DNA of 64,000 nucleotides, taken from positions 1 through 64,000 of the forward strand of contig DWWQ01000004.1 of NCBI GenBank assembly GCA_019119615.1, given 5' to 3'. The translations under genes and the position numbers were made by a program. How positions within the stretch are numbered: position 1 is the first letter of the stretch; each line of letters opens with the position of its first letter. A model generated the notes under the pieces. That model was not told the origin of the DNA, made no database searches, and was given only the letters and a program-made list of their open reading frames with translations. This document shows, piece after piece, positions 52,347 through 62,245 of this stretch. This DNA is from Candidatus Alistipes stercoravium (GTDB taxonomy: Bacteria > Bacteroidota > Bacteroidia > Bacteroidales > Rikenellaceae).

Positions 52347-54419
52347 CTACTGCACGACGATCTCATCGACGAAGATCCAGCCGCCGGGGATGCCGCCGCT
52401 GCGCGCCACATAGCGGATGTAGCGCACCTCGGCCGCACCGTCGTAGGCAAAGGTCTTGAAGAGCAGGTCGGGGCACTTGGGCGAGATGTCGTTGTGCACG
52501 GTGGCGAGCCGCTCGTACGTCTCACCGTCCTGCGATCCGTAGATCTCCACCTGCCGCGGCACCCAGACATAGGGGCCGGCCGACTGCATGAAGGTGGCGC
52601 CGATGTAGTGCACCTCCTGCACACGGCCCAGATCGACCGTAACATCGACATCCGAGTCGAGGAATCCCTGCCAGCGGCGGTCGCCGTAGGTCCAGCCGCC
52701 CAGCACGCCGTCGGTCAGTGTCGAGGCGCCCGAAGCGGCGTACTTCTCACTCCACGGCGTCGCATAGTGCACCGGGCAGCCCTCGGCCAGATGGTGCTTC
52801 GGGGCAAGGCTCTCGGGCCGCTCGCCGTATTCGGTCCGCAGGTCGAAAGGCTCGTAGCCGCGTGCCCGCAGCAACTCCGACGCCTCGAGGGCCCGGGCGT
52901 GGAACGCATCGTAGGACTTGCGCTCGGGAAGGCTCCACCCCACCTCCGAAAGGGCCATCAGCCGCGGCCACATCATGTATTCGTAGTGGGCGTCCGTGGG
53001 GATCCACTCGGCCCAGAGATTCGCCTGCACGCCAAGCAGCAGCCGTTCCTGTTCGGGGGTCATCTCCTCCGACACGGGTTCGAAGGAGTAAACCTTGCGC
53101 AGGGGCGTATAGCCGCCGATCGATGCGGGCTGCGTGAAGGGAGCATCCTGCGTATAGTCGAGATAGCAGAACTCCCCGGGCGTGAAGATCGCCCGGTGGC
53201 CTGCGCGGAGGGCCTGCATGCCCCCCTCCACACCGCGCCACGACATGACCGTGGCATTCGGGGCCAGCCCGCCGTCGAGAATCTCGTCCCAGCCCAGCAA
53301 CTTGCGCCCGTGGGCGTTCAGGAAACGTTCGATGCGGTGGATCAGGTAGCTCTGCAACTCGTCCACATCCTGCAGTCCCTCGGCCTGCATGCGGGCCTGG
53401 CACTTCGGGCAGGTGCGCCAGGCCGACTTCCCGGCCTCGTCGCCCCCGACATGGATATACTCCGACGGGAAGAGCTCCATGACCTCCGTGAGGACATTCT
53501 CCAGAAACTCGAAGGTCTGCTCGTTGCCCGGGCAAAGGTCGTAATCCTTGTAGGCCACGCCCGTACATCCCAGCTCGGGATAGGCGGCCGTAACCTCGTC
53601 GCTGTGGCCCGGCATCTCGATTTCGGGAATCACCTCGATATGGCGCCGGCGTGCATACTCGACGATCCGGCGGATATCCTCCTTCGTATAGTAGCCGCCC
53701 CGGGCCTGCGGGTCATCCGCCTCGCAGTAGCGGCGGTCGCCCCGCCACCAGCTTTCCCAATCCGCATAGGGACGCCAGGCCGCAAACTCCGTCAGGCGGG
53801 GGTAGCGCTCGATCTCCAGGCGCCAGCCGGCACCGTCGGTCAGGTGCATGTGCAGGCGGTTGAGCTTGAAGAGCGCCATGGCGTCCAGCTGCCGCTCGAC
53901 AAACTCCACGGAGCGGAAATGGCGGCTCACGTCGATCATGAAGCCGCGGTAGCCGAAGCGCGGCGCGTCGTCGATCGTGCGGCAGGCGATCTCGGTCAGA
54001 CGGCCGTCGTCGCTGATCTGCAGCAGGCTCTGCACGGCATAGAAGAGGCCGGCCGTGGCGCGGGCCAAGGCCGTCATACGCCGCGGCGTGATCTCCAGCC
54101 GGTAGGCTTCGTCCGAGGCGAAACGCCGGTCGCCGGGTTCGAGCCGCAGCTCCAGATCGGGACGCTCCTTGCCGGCCGGCTGCCAGCCGAGCGTCGTGAG
54201 GTAGGCCGCCAGGTCGTCGGCCGCCGCAGCCTCGCCGCGCGGCACGCGGATTTCAAAACAGACAGGCGCCTCCAGACGGTAAAAGCCCTCGGTCCGCACA
54301 TCGGAAGCCGGAGCGGGAATCACCCCGCGCACGGCGGCGGGCTCCCCGGCGGCCGACGCCGCGGGGAGTACCATCGCCAGCAGGGCGGCGATCCATGCGA
54401 CACGCAACGAACGGATCAT
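52347..54419 (-). CDS. Beta-N-acetylhexosaminidase, GH20 (second of pair)
   Basis: This 690-residue secreted enzyme has a signal peptide (1-23), an N-terminal GH20b domain (about 35-145) and the catalytic TIM barrel (about 150-490, YRGFMIDVSRHF ... HVGGDEAGKSAW). The barrel carries the Asp-Glu pair (~325-326) for substrate-assisted catalysis. A C-terminal discoidin/F5-8-like region (about 560-690) ends WIFVDEIVVQ. It removes terminal GlcNAc or GalNAc. No lipobox is seen, so it is probably periplasmic. The ATG overlaps the stop of the other GH20 gene by 1 bp. Confidence 0.93.
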   Translation of the reverse strand: MIRSLRVAWIAALLAMVLPAASAAGEPAAVRGVIPAPASDVRTEGFYRLEAPVCFEIRVPRGEAAAADDLAAYLTTLGWQPAGKERPDLELRLEPGDRRFASDEAYRLEITPRRMTALARATAGLFYAVQSLLQISDDGRLTEIACRTIDDAPRFGYRGFMIDVSRHFRSVEFVERQLDAMALFKLNRLHMHLTDGAGWRLEIERYPRLTEFAAWRPYADWESWWRGDRRYCEADDPQARGGYYTKEDIRRIVEYARRRHIEVIPEIEMPGHSDEVTAAYPELGCTGVAYKDYDLCPGNEQTFEFLENVLTEVMELFPSEYIHVGGDEAGKSAWRTCPKCQARMQAEGLQDVDELQSYLIHRIERFLNAHGRKLLGWDEILDGGLAPNATVMSWRGVEGGMQALRAGHRAIFTPGEFCYLDYTQDAPFTQPASIGGYTPLRKVYSFEPVSEEMTPEQERLLLGVQANLWAEWIPTDAHYEYMMWPRLMALSEVGWSLPERKSYDAFHARALEASELLRARGYEPFDLRTEYGERPESLAPKHHLAEGCPVHYATPWSEKYAASGASTLTDGVLGGWTYGDRRWQGFLDSDVDVTVDLGRVQEVHYIGATFMQSAGPYVWVPRQVEIYGSQDGETYERLATVHNDISPKCPDLLFKTFAYDGAAEVRYIRYVARSGGIPGGWIFVDEIVVQ

Positions 54420-56746
54420 CAGTTCACGCAGATTTCATCCACGAAGAGGAAACCTTTCCTGCCGCGGGCTCCGTGCCACTCCGGAATCGGATTCACGGTC
54501 TGCGCCTCGACACGCAGGTAGCGGGCCGAAGTCTCGGGGAACGTTACCGTATAGTCCTTCAGCGTATCGGGATCGGCGGCCGTCTCCATCGGGATCTCGA
54601 TGCGGCCCACCTCGGTGAAGGTTTCGCCGTCGTCCGAGGTGCTGGCAACGAGCGTCAGCGGCGGGAAGATGTCCTCGCTCTTCGAGACGAGCGTGCCGAG
54701 GCGCACCTCGCTGTACGAGGCGCCCGACATGTCGATCACCACGTCCATCGGATCGCCGAACCAGCCGGTCCAGTCGCCGTTGGCGTAGCTGAAGTAGCTC
54801 TCCACGCCATCGACGAGCGTAGCCGGAGCACCGAAACGATACTTCTCCAGTGGCTGGGTGCGCATCACGACCGAATGGCCCATCGCCTTGTTGTCGGTGA
54901 AAACGCGCTCCAGCACCCGCGAACGAACCTCGCCGCGGATGGCCACGGCCTTGAGCGTGCAGCCCTCGCGGATCTCGACCGGCGCCGTATAGCGCGTGCT
55001 CTCGGCCGTCGGATCCATGCCGTCGAGCGTATAGTAGATCGGCGCGTCGCCGAGTGTCGAGAGCGACACCTCGACGCACTGCTTCTCGGGATTGCCGTTT
55101 ACTTCGGCATGCACGCCGAATACCACGGGCGAATAGTTGTAACCCATGCGGGTGTAGAGATCAACGAAATGCGGCAGCGCCCCGGCGAAACGATCCCACT
55201 CGCGGCGGCCCTTGTCGCACCACTGCACCTCGCTCAAGGCGGCCATGCGTGGCAGCAGCATGTACTCCAGATGCTCGGGCGAAAGAACGTACTCCGTCCA
55301 GAGGTTCGCCTGGATACCCAGAATATGGTCGCCCAGCTCCTGCGCGAGCGAGTCGGGAACCGGCTCGTAGGAGTAAACCTTCTCGACGGGCAGGTAGCCG
55401 CCGATGCCGAAGGGCTCGTTCTCGACGTCGCGGGACTGGTAGTAGTCGAAGTAGAAGTGCGTCGTGGGGGTCATGATGGCGTCGTGGCCCATCTTGGCCG
55501 CGGCGATGCCGCCCTCCGAACCGCGCCACGACATGACGGTGGCATTCGGAGCCAGCTCACCCTCGAGGATCTCGTCCCAACCGATGATGCGGCGTCCATG
55601 CTCGTTGAGGAACTTCTCGATGCGGGCCGTAACATAGCTCTGGAGGTAGTACTCGGCGGCGTGCTTCTCGTCGCCCTTGATACCCAGCTCGCGGATCTTC
55701 GCCTGGCAGACGGGGCACTTCTCCCAGCGCGTCTTCGGGCACTCGTCGCCTCCGATATGGATATATTCCGAGGGGAAGAGCTCCATGACCTCCCCGAGGA
55801 CGTTCTCCAGGAACTCGAAAGTCTTCTCCTTGCCGACGCACAGCACGTCGTCGGCCACGCCCCAGCGGCCCCATACCTCATACGGGCCTCCGGTACATCC
55901 CAGTTCGGGATAGCAGGCCAGCGCGGCGAGCATGTGGCCCGGGAGGTCGATCTCGGGGATCACCGTAATGCCGCGGGCGGCCGCATAGGCCACCACCTCG
56001 CGGATCTCGTCCTGCGTGTAGTAACCGCCGTAGGGCACGCCGTCGTACTGGTCCCAGTTCTTCTTGACGACCGTACCCTTGCGGATGCTGCCGTACTCCG
56101 TCAGACGGGGATAGCGCTTGATCTCGATGCGCCAGCCCTGGTCGTCCGTGAGGTGCCAGTGCAGGCGGTTGAGCTTGTGGAAGGCCATCAGGTCGATGAT
56201 CTTCTCGACCTCCTCCTTCGAGAAGAAGTGGCGCGCCACGTCGAGCATCAGGCCGCGGTAGGCAAAGCGCGGGGCATCGTCGATCGCAACGCACGGCAGC
56301 GTCCAGGCGGTCGCGGCATCGGCCTCACCGCCGAAGAAGGCCGCGGGCAGCAGCTGCTTGACCGTCTGTACGGCATAGAGGAAACCGGGCAGCGACGACG
56401 CGCGGACGGTAACGCCCGAAGAGGCCACGTCGAGCTGGTAACGCTCGGCGTCGAGCGCTTCGTCCACGACGAAGCGGAAGCCCTCGCCGGCCGCCGGGTC
56501 GGCGACATACGACACGGTGCTCTCGGTCTGCGTGGCCTCCGACAGCCGGGCGGCAAACTCCTCGACCACGGCGCGCGAAGCCTCGTCGAGGCCTTCGTCG
56601 CAGGTGAAGGCGGCACCCGCCACGGCATACGAGCCCGAGCGGGGGGTCAGCTCATTGGGGTAGGGAATCAATTCGTAGGTGTTCGTCTTTCCGGCACACG
56701 AGGCCAGGAGCAGCGACGACACGAACAAGGCAAGCAATCTGTTCAT
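54419..56746 (-). CDS. Beta-N-acetylhexosaminidase, GH20 lipoprotein (first of pair)
   Basis: This 775-residue enzyme has a lipobox (LLLASC, Cys ~17), a GH20b domain (about 24-145) and a catalytic barrel (about 150-500, YRGLMLDVARHFFSKEE ... HIGGDECPKTRW, catalytic Asp-Glu ~333-334). A chitobiase-type Fn3-like domain (about 540-620, PIYYTLDGMDPTAESTRY) and a C-terminal discoidin-like region ending LFVDEICVN follow. It is probably surface- or periplasm-anchored, unlike its non-lipidated partner, so the two may act on opposite sides of the outer membrane. It has its own promoter (minus TATATTTG at 56827-56834). Confidence 0.94.
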   Translation of the reverse strand: MNRLLALFVSSLLLASCAGKTNTYELIPYPNELTPRSGSYAVAGAAFTCDEGLDEASRAVVEEFAARLSEATQTESTVSYVADPAAGEGFRFVVDEALDAERYQLDVASSGVTVRASSLPGFLYAVQTVKQLLPAAFFGGEADAATAWTLPCVAIDDAPRFAYRGLMLDVARHFFSKEEVEKIIDLMAFHKLNRLHWHLTDDQGWRIEIKRYPRLTEYGSIRKGTVVKKNWDQYDGVPYGGYYTQDEIREVVAYAAARGITVIPEIDLPGHMLAALACYPELGCTGGPYEVWGRWGVADDVLCVGKEKTFEFLENVLGEVMELFPSEYIHIGGDECPKTRWEKCPVCQAKIRELGIKGDEKHAAEYYLQSYVTARIEKFLNEHGRRIIGWDEILEGELAPNATVMSWRGSEGGIAAAKMGHDAIMTPTTHFYFDYYQSRDVENEPFGIGGYLPVEKVYSYEPVPDSLAQELGDHILGIQANLWTEYVLSPEHLEYMLLPRMAALSEVQWCDKGRREWDRFAGALPHFVDLYTRMGYNYSPVVFGVHAEVNGNPEKQCVEVSLSTLGDAPIYYTLDGMDPTAESTRYTAPVEIREGCTLKAVAIRGEVRSRVLERVFTDNKAMGHSVVMRTQPLEKYRFGAPATLVDGVESYFSYANGDWTGWFGDPMDVVIDMSGASYSEVRLGTLVSKSEDIFPPLTLVASTSDDGETFTEVGRIEIPMETAADPDTLKDYTVTFPETSARYLRVEAQTVNPIPEWHGARGRKGFLFVDEICVN

Positions 56747-56826
56747 AACGTATTTTTAGAAATTAGGTTTCGGCACAGGCAACCGCCCGCCGGAGCCGAT
56801 GGCAACGGTCCGGTGCGATCTATCTG

Positions 56827-56834
56827 CAAATATA
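56827..56834 (-). promoter_or_regulatory. Promoter of the GH20 gene pair
   Basis: The minus strand reads TATATTTG, ~80 nt upstream of the first GH20 start and downstream of the susD terminator. Confidence 0.6.
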
Positions 56835-56934
56835 ACAGTTTCAGCGAAAGAAACCGCCTGTTCGGGCCGAAAATCGGGTAAATCGCACAAAAAAAGCGGG
56901 CTTTTCCCTCCGAATCCGCACCCGGGCAGCAAAA

Positions 56935-56961
56935 GGGGCCCGCCGCAAAGCGGCGAGCCCC
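56935..56961 (-). terminator. Terminator after the minus-strand SusD gene
   Basis: On the minus strand GGGGC-CGCCGC, a TTT loop and GCGGCG-GCCCC (one mismatch) are followed by TTTT, so SusCD and the GH20 pair are at least partly separate transcripts. Confidence 0.7.
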
Positions 56962-56983
56962 CGTGCAAATACCCGGCAGCGGA

Positions 56984-58747
56984 TCAGAAGTTGCCCTTGT
57001 CGGCCTGATCCCACCACAGGCGCGTACCGGCGTTGTCGCCGCTCGTACCGCCCGTTGCCTCGGCGTTGAGCATCCCGATGGCGGCGTTCACCGCCTCGGT
57101 ATTCGAGTTGAGCTCATTTTCGTTGTAGGGCAGACGGCGCGGGCCATACTTGGTGCTGATCTCTTTTTCATTCTCGTTCTGCTTGACCGGGAAGAGTTTC
57201 GGATAACCCGTCCGGCGGTACTCGGCCCATGCCTCGTTCGAAAGCGGGAAGAGGGCGATCCACTTCTGCGTGATGATGCGCTGCAGCTTCTCTTCATCCG
57301 TGGCCGCATCGTCCCACTTCACGCAAAGGTCGTTCTCGTTCACCGAATCATAGCCCTCCGTTGCGGGATCGATATAGTCGAGCGGCAGCGACGTACCGTT
57401 GTTGATGTAGGCATCGATCGTCTCGTCCGAGGCCAGCGTCTTCCAGTCGGCGGGAAGCTCCTGCTTGAACTCGGCATAACCCTGCTCGGCGTAGGCGGCG
57501 CGGTAGGCATACTGGTTCTTGATCGAGGTGCGGATACCCGTCTCGTAGAGCGTCTGCACGCTCTCGCCGGTCAGCTGCCAGCGGAGTTCCGCCTCGGCAC
57601 GCAGGAACCACCCTTCGGCGGCGAACAGGATGGGCTGCGGCATGGTGAAGGTTCCGGCCCAGCCCGAATAGTTGCTGTACATGTTGGGCTTGCCGCCGAT
57701 CGGACAGCCGGCCGGCAGGCCGAGGTAGGCCGTACCCTGCTTGAGCGGCGCGCCCGTATCGGGATCGGTCAGGTAGTCCGCCTCGGCGTAGACCGCAAAG
57801 CCGTTGTCGTCGGTTCCTATCGGCGTGGCGCCGCTCCGGACGACCGGCTGCGTATTTTTCGTGAAATAGAGCGGCAGGCGCGGGTCGTCGTAGCCCTTGA
57901 GCATCGTTACGAGCGAAGCGTTGGCGCCGCAGTCGCCCCAGTTGAACATGAGCCACATCTCGTTCTCGAAGCCCTTCGAGATCAGGATGTCCGTGTCGGT
58001 CAGCACACCGCCCTGCACGGCCTCGGCGGCATACTGCTCGGCCAGCGCCGGGGCAACCTTCACCATACGCAGGGCAATGCGCAGCTTGAGCTGGTTGGCC
58101 ACCTGCAGCCACAGCGCATGGTCGCCGTTGCACCAGATGTCGAAACTGCCCAGGCCGGGTGTCTCCGTGGCAAAGCCCTCGATCGCCGTATTGAGCTGCG
58201 AGATCATCGTCCCGTAGATCTGCTCCTGCGTATCATAGGCATACGACCCGGGACGCTCGGGAAGCGCATCGGCCGCAATGACCGACGAATAGGGAACCGG
58301 CCCGTAGGTATCGGTGTAGTTGAGCAGGTTGTAGACCTCGACCACACGCATGACGGCCGCAAAGTCGGGCTGGTTGTTCTCCTCGCACTGGCGGATCAGC
58401 CGGCGCGTGTTGTTGAAGATCTTCTGCATGAAGTTCTCGTGCATGCCGCCGCAGTGCCCGCGGTTCATGGCATAGCGCTGGTTCGTGAAGTTGCCGTTGG
58501 GGCTCTCGAAATAACCGCCGTAGATGTCGATCTGCAGGTTTGTCCAGAACTGGAAGAGGTTCTGCTGACAGGGATAGCTGTAACTCATCGGCGTGGTGAA
58601 CTGCGCCTCGAAGGGAAGGTCGGAAGGATTCACCTCGTAGGGATTGGTGTTCAGCTCCTCGAAATCGCCGGTACAGCCTCCCAGCAAGGCGATCGGAAGT
58701 ACCAGTGCGGCGGTGTATCGGATGATATTCGTGCGTTTCATAATCAT
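56984..58747 (-). CDS. SusD/RagB-family lipoprotein (SusD-like 2 type)
   Basis: This 587-residue (or 585, if the second ATG at 58741 is used) surface lipoprotein has lipobox LLGGC and the signature DFEELNTNPYEVNPSDLPFE, typical of the SusD-like_2 subfamily. Helical TPR segments follow (VMRVVEVYNLLNYTDTYGPVPYS), and the C-terminal RRTGYPKLFPVKQNENE and YNENELNSN segments also fit that family. It is the ligand-binding lid for the SusC 12 bp upstream. Given the two GH20 enzymes next door, a HexNAc-containing oligosaccharide is the likely cargo. Confidence 0.93.
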   Translation of the reverse strand: MIMKRTNIIRYTAALVLPIALLGGCTGDFEELNTNPYEVNPSDLPFEAQFTTPMSYSYPCQQNLFQFWTNLQIDIYGGYFESPNGNFTNQRYAMNRGHCGGMHENFMQKIFNNTRRLIRQCEENNQPDFAAVMRVVEVYNLLNYTDTYGPVPYSSVIAADALPERPGSYAYDTQEQIYGTMISQLNTAIEGFATETPGLGSFDIWCNGDHALWLQVANQLKLRIALRMVKVAPALAEQYAAEAVQGGVLTDTDILISKGFENEMWLMFNWGDCGANASLVTMLKGYDDPRLPLYFTKNTQPVVRSGATPIGTDDNGFAVYAEADYLTDPDTGAPLKQGTAYLGLPAGCPIGGKPNMYSNYSGWAGTFTMPQPILFAAEGWFLRAEAELRWQLTGESVQTLYETGIRTSIKNQYAYRAAYAEQGYAEFKQELPADWKTLASDETIDAYINNGTSLPLDYIDPATEGYDSVNENDLCVKWDDAATDEEKLQRIITQKWIALFPLSNEAWAEYRRTGYPKLFPVKQNENEKEISTKYGPRRLPYNENELNSNTEAVNAAIGMLNAEATGGTSGDNAGTRLWWDQADKGNF

Positions 58748-58759
58748 GTTGTCGCTTTT

Positions 58760-61700
58760 TTAGAAGTTGAGTTTCACATTCAGGCCGAAGCTGCGGGTCG
58801 TGGGCAGGTTGAAGATGTCGAAGCCCTGCACGCCGTTGCCCGTACCCATCGAGACGTCGGGATCCATCGGGGCATCCTTGTAGAAGAAGAAGAGGTTGCG
58901 GGCGATGAGCGACAGGGTCAGGTTCTTCGACGGCCCGAACAGATCGCGGAACGTATAGCCGAACGAGATCTCGCGCAGGCGGACGTTCGTGGCGTCATAG
59001 ACGTAATCCTCGTTGTTGTACTGCGCATTGTAGTTCGTGGCACCCACCAGGTCGTAGTATTTCTGCACATTGGTGAAACGGACTCCCTCGCGCTCCACAT
59101 ACCCGCAGTCGCGGGCATCGGCCGTGCGCTGCGACACGCCCCAGCCGTCGAGCGCCGCCTCGGTCATCGAGAGCACCTTGCCGCCGAAGCGGAAGTCGAT
59201 GAGGAAGCCCAGCGCGAAATCCTTGTAGCGGAACGTGTTGTTCCAGCCCATATAGACCTTCGAATTCATGTCGCCGACATACTTCAGGTCTTCGAGACCT
59301 TCGCCGCCCAGCACGGGAACCTGATAACTCTCGCCGGTGGCCTCGTCGGTTACGGTATTGACCATGAGGCTGCCGTCCTCATTATGCTGGAGCGTCCGCA
59401 CATAGAGGTCGCCGAAGTGGCCCCCCTCCTTGAGCACCACCTGGGCGCCGCCGAAATTCGAGAGCGAAAGACCGTCCTGCAGCCCCTCGACCAGCTCGAT
59501 GATCTTGTTGTCGTTGTACGAGAGGTTCAGGTCCGTGGACCAGGTGAAGTCATTGCCGAAATCCTGGAACCATCCCAGCGAGAGTTCGAAGCCCTGGTTC
59601 TGCACGTTGCCCGCATTGACGTACTGCGACTCGTAACCGCTCTCCCACGGCAGCTTGATCGAGAAGAACTGGTTCCGGGTGTTGGTCTTGTAATAGGTGG
59701 CGCTCACATGCAGGCGGTGCTGGAAGAACTCTCCGTCGAAGCCGGCCTCGAACGAGTGGGTCTTCTCGGGTTCGAGCGTACGGAACGGCGTGCTCTTCGG
59801 CGGCGTGATGGCGCCCTGCGTACCGAGCGTATAGAGCGGATTGGTCATGTAGGCCGGCACGTCGTTGCCCACGACCGAATAGGAGGCTCGGAACTTGAAC
59901 AGGTCGATGTTGCCGCCCATGTCCACGAAGCGGTCGAGCAGCAGGCTGGCACCCACCGAAGGATAGAAGAACGAATAACCATTGGTGAAGGCCAGGGCCG
60001 ACGACCAGTCGTTACGGGCCGTAACGTCGAGGAACAACCCTTCCCGGTAGCCGAACGTCGCCGTGGCGAAGACCGAATTCAGGCGCTTGCGCGTGAGGCC
60101 CATGCTGGCCATGTTCGCATAGTAGTTGGCCGGGATGAAGAGATTGGGATACATCACGTTGCCGTTGGGCTTGCCGTCGGTCATCGAAAATTTCGTACCC
60201 TCGGCCCACAGCTCCACGTCGTTCGACTGCGTGCGGGTCATGCTGGCGCCCGCCGTGGCGTTGAGCGAGAAGTCGCCCCAGGTATGCTCGTACTGGACCA
60301 GGGCATCGGCATAGAGCTGCTCGCTGAAGTAGCGGTTGTCCTTCATGCGGCCCATCGGATAGCGGTTGGCCGTCGAGGAGGCGTAGAAGTTATGCTTGAA
60401 GTTGTCGTCCGCCCGCTCGTAACGCATGCGGCCCGTCAGCGAAAGCCCGTCGATGATCCGGTACTTGACCTGACCGCCGAACTCGTAGCGGTTGCGTTCC
60501 GAGACGGGCTTCTGCCGGTTGAGGATCCAGTAGGGGTTGTCGAACTGCTCGAGCGCGGTGTTCACCCAGTTGTGGATGTTGGCATTGAGCGAGGCATCGT
60601 AAATCTCGTAGTTGGCCTTGTAGTAGTCCCAGTCTTCGCCGCGCGGGAAGAGGTAGGCTCCCGTCAGCGGATTGATGAGCCAGCCGGCCGCCGGCTGGTT
60701 GGAGACGTGCTGATTGACGTATTTGGCCGAGAAATCGATCTGCACATGGTCGTCGAAAAGATCGAAGCCGACCTTCGAGTTGAGCGTATGCTGCGCATAG
60801 TCATTCTCGGGGGTGATGCCGCCCGACGAGACGTTGCCATAGGAGAAGTAGGCGCGCAGATTCTCCGCACCGCCGCTGATCGACACCGAATTGTTGGTCG
60901 TCCAGCCCGTACGGTAGAACTCCCTGGCATAGTTCGGAGCCTCCGATTCAAGTTTCGGCCCCCAGCTATAGGTCTTGTCGGCCGACCCGTAGGTCGTCTG
61001 GAACTCGGGCAGCGAGATCGGCGTCTCGACGGTCGTATTGCTCGACACGCTCACCGAAATACGGCCTGCCGAGGCCGATTTGGTCGTAATCATAATGGCG
61101 CCGTTGGCGGCCACGGCACCGTAAAGCGCAGCGGCCGAAGCTCCCTTCAGCAGCGAAATCGACGCAATGTCGTCGGGATTGATCGTGGACATGGCGTCGC
61201 CGCCGTCGCGCGTGCCGTTGCCGATCGAGCTGCTCACCTGGTCCGACGTGGTGTTCATCATCAGGGGTACGCCATCCACGACCACCAGCGGCTGGTTCGA
61301 GCCGTTGATCGACTTGTTGCCGCGGAAGAGGATCTTCGAGGAGCCTCCGGCACCCGTCGAGTTCGGGGTGATCTGCAGGCCGGCCGACTTGCCCTGCAGC
61401 GAGTTGATCATGTTGATCGACTTGATGTCGGCCACATCGTCGCCGCCGACCGTCTCGGCGGCATAGGTCAGCGTCTTCGACTGACGCTCGATGCCCATGG
61501 CCGTTACGACCACGGCATTGAGCTGGTTGGCGGTCTGTTTCAGCCGGATCTCCAGGAAGGTCTGACCGGCATAGGCAACCTCATAGGGATCATACCCCAC
61601 ATAGGTAACCTGCAGCACCTCCCCCCTCTTCAGGCCGTCGAGGTGGAATACGCCGTCCGCGTCGGTGGTCGTTCCGCGCGTCGTATTCTTCACAATCACC

Positions 61701-61861
61701 GTAGCTCCGAGCAGCGGGCCCGAAGCATCCACGACGACACCTTCGAGAGTTCCTTCGCCGGTCTGGGCTTGCGCCGGCAAAATGGCAACTGACTCCGCAG
61801 CACACAACGCCATCCAGAAAGCGATGCAGCCGAAGAGGACTCTTTTTGTAAAATTCCACAT
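58760..61861 (-). CDS. SusC/RagA-family TonB-dependent transporter (HexNAc locus)
   Basis: This 1033-residue transporter has a signal peptide (about 1-33, ending AQAQ), a CarboxypepD_reg domain (LEGVVVDASGPLLGATVIVKNTTRGTTTDADG, ~38-110), a plug (LNAVVVTAMGIERQSKTLTYAAETV ... PLVVVDGVPLM ... LYGAVAANGAIMITTK, ~115-260) and a long barrel ending SFGLNVKLNF. No STN domain is present. It pairs with the SusD 12 bp downstream. A 16-bp palindrome lies 170 bp upstream of its start. The antisense strand carries a 1609-codon shadow ORF that I reject. Confidence 0.95.
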   Translation of the reverse strand: MWNFTKRVLFGCIAFWMALCAAESVAILPAQAQTGEGTLEGVVVDASGPLLGATVIVKNTTRGTTTDADGVFHLDGLKRGEVLQVTYVGYDPYEVAYAGQTFLEIRLKQTANQLNAVVVTAMGIERQSKTLTYAAETVGGDDVADIKSINMINSLQGKSAGLQITPNSTGAGGSSKILFRGNKSINGSNQPLVVVDGVPLMMNTTSDQVSSSIGNGTRDGGDAMSTINPDDIASISLLKGASAAALYGAVAANGAIMITTKSASAGRISVSVSSNTTVETPISLPEFQTTYGSADKTYSWGPKLESEAPNYAREFYRTGWTTNNSVSISGGAENLRAYFSYGNVSSGGITPENDYAQHTLNSKVGFDLFDDHVQIDFSAKYVNQHVSNQPAAGWLINPLTGAYLFPRGEDWDYYKANYEIYDASLNANIHNWVNTALEQFDNPYWILNRQKPVSERNRYEFGGQVKYRIIDGLSLTGRMRYERADDNFKHNFYASSTANRYPMGRMKDNRYFSEQLYADALVQYEHTWGDFSLNATAGASMTRTQSNDVELWAEGTKFSMTDGKPNGNVMYPNLFIPANYYANMASMGLTRKRLNSVFATATFGYREGLFLDVTARNDWSSALAFTNGYSFFYPSVGASLLLDRFVDMGGNIDLFKFRASYSVVGNDVPAYMTNPLYTLGTQGAITPPKSTPFRTLEPEKTHSFEAGFDGEFFQHRLHVSATYYKTNTRNQFFSIKLPWESGYESQYVNAGNVQNQGFELSLGWFQDFGNDFTWSTDLNLSYNDNKIIELVEGLQDGLSLSNFGGAQVVLKEGGHFGDLYVRTLQHNEDGSLMVNTVTDEATGESYQVPVLGGEGLEDLKYVGDMNSKVYMGWNNTFRYKDFALGFLIDFRFGGKVLSMTEAALDGWGVSQRTADARDCGYVEREGVRFTNVQKYYDLVGATNYNAQYNNEDYVYDATNVRLREISFGYTFRDLFGPSKNLTLSLIARNLFFFYKDAPMDPDVSMGTGNGVQGFDIFNLPTTRSFGLNVKLNF

Positions 61862-62031
61862 AGACTATTTGGTTTTGGTTGGACATGATGCGATCTCCTG
61901 TCTGGCAAATACCCGACATCCGGCCTTTTCGTATCAGAAAGAGGGCCTTTTGCTCTGAAAAACGCCATGAGGCGGGTATCGGAATCGCAGGTTGCACACG
62001 ACGCCACCTATCAAATCCTTTACCAAACTTG

Positions 62032-62047
62032 AATATTCCGGAATATT
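62032..62047. promoter_or_regulatory. Perfect 16-bp palindrome upstream of the HexNAc-locus susC
   Basis: AATATTCCGGAATATT is fully self-complementary, AT-armed with a CCGG centre, ~170 bp upstream of the SusC start and ~180 bp before tRNA-Ser. The form suits a dimeric repressor operator; no regulator gene is adjacent. The rest of the 61862-62225 gap shows no gene. Confidence 0.45.
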
Positions 62048-62225
62048 TTTTACAACGCCCGGATCGGCCGGGAGCGGCCGGGAGACTCCGACCGCTCCGG
62101 CTCTCCGCCGCATGGCGACAGGCCCCAGACGACGGAATCACGGCGATCCGTCCGGACGACGATCCGTTTCGCAGGCCCCGAAGGAGAAAAACCGGCTCCG
62201 ATTTGCAGAATCAGGAAATAATGCG

Positions 62226-62233
62226 TACTTTTG
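62226..62233 (+). promoter_or_regulatory. tRNA-Ser promoter
   Basis: TACTTTTG, identical to the tRNA-Thr box, lies 12 bp before the mature 5' end. Confidence 0.6.
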
Positions 62234-62245
62234 GGGGCGTTTTTC

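Noticed and set aside
56963-61792. 1609-codon plus-strand ORF
   Set aside because: Shadow of the minus-strand SusD and SusC genes; no signal peptide, motifs or start context.
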